A stretch of 64,000 nucleotides of DNA, taken from NCBI RefSeq assembly GCF_039831995.1, contig NZ_JBDOIO010000003.1, positions 620,001 to 684,000 of the forward strand, written 5' to 3'. The stretch is from Paenibacillus pabuli. Lineage in GTDB: Bacteria; Bacillota; Bacilli; Paenibacillales; Paenibacillaceae. Below, in pieces: positions 62,592 through 64,000 of the stretch. The position numbers were made by a program, and so were the translations under genes. Numbering within the stretch: the stretch's first letter is position 1; each line of letters begins with the position of its first letter. The notes beneath the pieces were generated by a model that worked only from the letters and a program-made list of their open reading frames with translations, was not told where the DNA came from and made no database searches.

Positions 62592-63632
62592 CTAGGAAAT
62601 TCGATTTCCTGTTAATTTGGATGCTGGTAGGAGGCCGGCTTTAGCTATACCAACCATGTGATTTCCATTGACAACAACTTCAAATTTGAGATTCAAACGC
62701 ATGGGTTTTGTGATTCGAATTGACCAGCCCAGCTTGTCATCTTGGAGCACCGGGTTCATAAACTCGATGGTTTCATCTCCTTGCGTCGCCGTGCCATGGA
62801 TCATACCGTGTCTTGTCGATATCGAGAGCAAGACCTCCAGCTTTCCAACGGGCGTAGCGAGGGCGGTATCCCAATCTCCGTCGAAGACCGTTGCTTGTAC
62901 GCTATTGCTGTGCACGGTGCGGGGCGTGGGGGTCATCGCTGTTTGGTTCACCACGGTGTTTGTCTCTTCGCTCGTCAATGGTTTATTAACGCTTGGTGTT
63001 ATCCCGATATCCTTCCAAACCGTGCCTCTTCGTTCGTATTCGAATAACTGCTCTACCGCGTGAGCGATACGAGGCCCAAGTTCACGTTCCACCAGATACA
63101 GCGCTACATCGAGTCCTGAAGTTACGCCGCCGCCGGTAACCAGATTGCCGTCGTCCACAACGCGAGCCGAGATGGGAACTGCTCCAGTTGCACCAAGTAA
63201 GTCCATGCCCAGATGGTTCGTTACCGCAGGTCTGCCTTCCAAGAGGCCTCCCATGGCAAGCACCAGAGAACCGCCACAGACTGTAGCGACTATCTTCTCT
63301 TTGTGCTGGAGAGCCTGCTCGATCATGCCGGTCAATTCGGTATCCATGGCCCGGCTCAGAATAGCCGGAACCGAATCAGGCCCATCTCCTTCGACGTCGC
63401 CGGACGCGCCAGGTACGAGAATGATGCCCGCTCGTTCCGGGTCCAATCTGCCACTCGCTTCAATCCTTAACCCGTTGATCCCGCTAGGCACGGATCTTGG
63501 TCCTTCGGCGGTGACCAGCTCTACGTTTAACGCATTTTTAGCATTCATGGCGGCAGCATAGAAGACCTCGTAAGGCTCTATCGCATCCAACAGGTCGAAG
63601 CCGTCAAACAACACGATTTGAATGTTAAGCAT
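62592..63632 (-). CDS. DJ-1/PfpI-family protein with extra C-terminal domain
   Basis: 346 residues, no signal peptide. Residues ~1-215 are the DJ-1/PfpI fold, with IQIVLFDGFDLLDAIEPYEV, the elbow Cys in VATVCGGSLVLAMGG and VTGGGVTSGLDVALYLVE. This part is closely related to the secreted protein at 61113. Residues ~235-346 are an added beta-rich domain (LEVLLSISTRHGMIHGTATQ, GWSIRITKPMRLNLKFEVV) I do not recognise. AAGGAGG lies before ATG 63632. It opens the operon with the DUF2306 and secreted paralogue genes. Cellular role unknown. Confidence 0.85.
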   Translation of the reverse strand: MLNIQIVLFDGFDLLDAIEPYEVFYAAAMNAKNALNVELVTAEGPRSVPSGINGLRIEASGRLDPERAGIILVPGASGDVEGDGPDSVPAILSRAMDTELTGMIEQALQHKEKIVATVCGGSLVLAMGGLLEGRPAVTNHLGMDLLGATGAVPISARVVDDGNLVTGGGVTSGLDVALYLVERELGPRIAHAVEQLFEYERRGTVWKDIGITPSVNKPLTSEETNTVVNQTAMTPTPRTVHSNSVQATVFDGDWDTALATPVGKLEVLLSISTRHGMIHGTATQGDETIEFMNPVLQDDKLGWSIRITKPMRLNLKFEVVVNGNHMVGIAKAGLLPASKLTGNRIS

Positions 63633-63651
63633 CCATAAATCCTCCTTGTCT

Positions 63652-63870
63652 CTATTTAGTCAAAAAATCTTTCAGCTTACGATATTCCTTCTCATCAATT
63701 TCACCGTTGGCCATTCTGTTCTTCAGAATCATATCGATGTCATTCTTTTGATGACCGTTTTTGTGACGATAACGAATCGCGTATACTCGAACCGCCAGGA
63801 AAGAAAACAGTGTGAGACAAAACAAAGCACCGAAAGGAAAGAACGAGAAGGCGTTATTTTCCAAACCCAT
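63652..63870 (-). CDS. Small membrane protein with SHOCT domain
   Basis: 72 residues: one membrane segment (FFPFGALFCLTLFSFLAV) then a SHOCT-like helix pair (MILKNRMANGEIDEKEYRKL) at the C-terminus. The start is ATG 63870 directly behind AAAGGAGG; the longer frame to 63951 is not supported. It ends 19 bases before the PfpI gene and probably heads the same minus-strand operon. SHOCT domains mediate oligomer or protein contacts; no specific role can be given. Confidence 0.8.
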   Translation of the reverse strand: MGLENNAFSFFPFGALFCLTLFSFLAVRVYAIRYRHKNGHQKNDIDMILKNRMANGEIDEKEYRKLKDFLTK

Positions 63871-64000
63871 ATGTATACCTCCTTTATCATTGTGTTCGAA
63901 ACGATCACCTGAAGTTGGGACTGGTCGTGTGCGCAAATAGAAGCATACCAAACGAATATCTCAAACAAAGATGAAAAAAGATCACAAAAGTATAAACAAA

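Overview
The window looks like a chromosomal stretch of a Paenibacillus-type Gram-positive soil or plant-associated bacterium. The support is three-repeat SLH (S-layer homology) anchors on giant secreted proteins, several sugar-ABC operons (lipoprotein plus two permeases), a YesM/YesN-type two-component pair, a GH127 enzyme, strong AGGAGG-like ribosome binding sites and many U-tailed hairpin terminators. No rRNA, tRNA, CRISPR array or intact transposase was seen.

Region A (1-24.7 kb) is a polysaccharide-utilisation block on the + strand. A sugar ABC operon (400-3692) runs directly into a 2113-residue surface protein with an (alpha/alpha)-barrel glycosidase-like core, discoidin, FIVAR and SLH modules. 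A GH127 beta-L-arabinofuranosidase follows (10539-12524), then a divergent AraC regulator, a second sugar ABC operon (13887-17054) and a 2438-residue DUF5695/discoidin/SLH protein. Together they suggest surface trimming of plant-type arabinosylated glycans, import of the products and cytoplasmic hydrolysis.

Region B (24.7-28 kb) is a patchwork: a BCCT osmolyte transporter, broken pieces of an Old Yellow Enzyme, a short-chain dehydrogenase and a tyrosine recombinase, and two copies of a GGACAAGAAC repeat family.

Region C (28-44 kb) is a second glycan locus: an LplABC-type transporter operon, a YesM/YesN sensor-regulator pair, an FAD oxidoreductase coupled to an SGNH hydrolase, and a 1691-residue secreted protein with four golvesin-like modules. 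The promoters of the transporter operon and of the secreted protein share a pair of direct repeats spaced identically from an extended -10, which I read as the target of the YesN-type regulator.

Region D (44-48 kb) is AT-rich and accessory. A leader peptide whose stop codon lies inside a terminator precedes a UMP-kinase paralogue and an ABC-F ribosome-protection-like ATPase. Two more copies of the GGACAAGAAC repeat lie on either side. This is the best candidate for an undescribed system: an antibiotic-inducible pair joining a duplicated nucleotide kinase to an ABC-F factor.

Region E (48-64 kb) holds a VOC protein with a convergent Rrf2 regulator, a cytochrome bd-type oxidase operon with its CydDC exporter and an orphan OmpR-type regulator, a D-2-hydroxyacid dehydrogenase, an XRE-cupin regulator, a CynX/NimT-type MFS transporter with a universal stress protein, a P450 remnant, and an operon of two DJ-1/PfpI paralogues around a DUF2306 membrane protein, plus a SHOCT protein.
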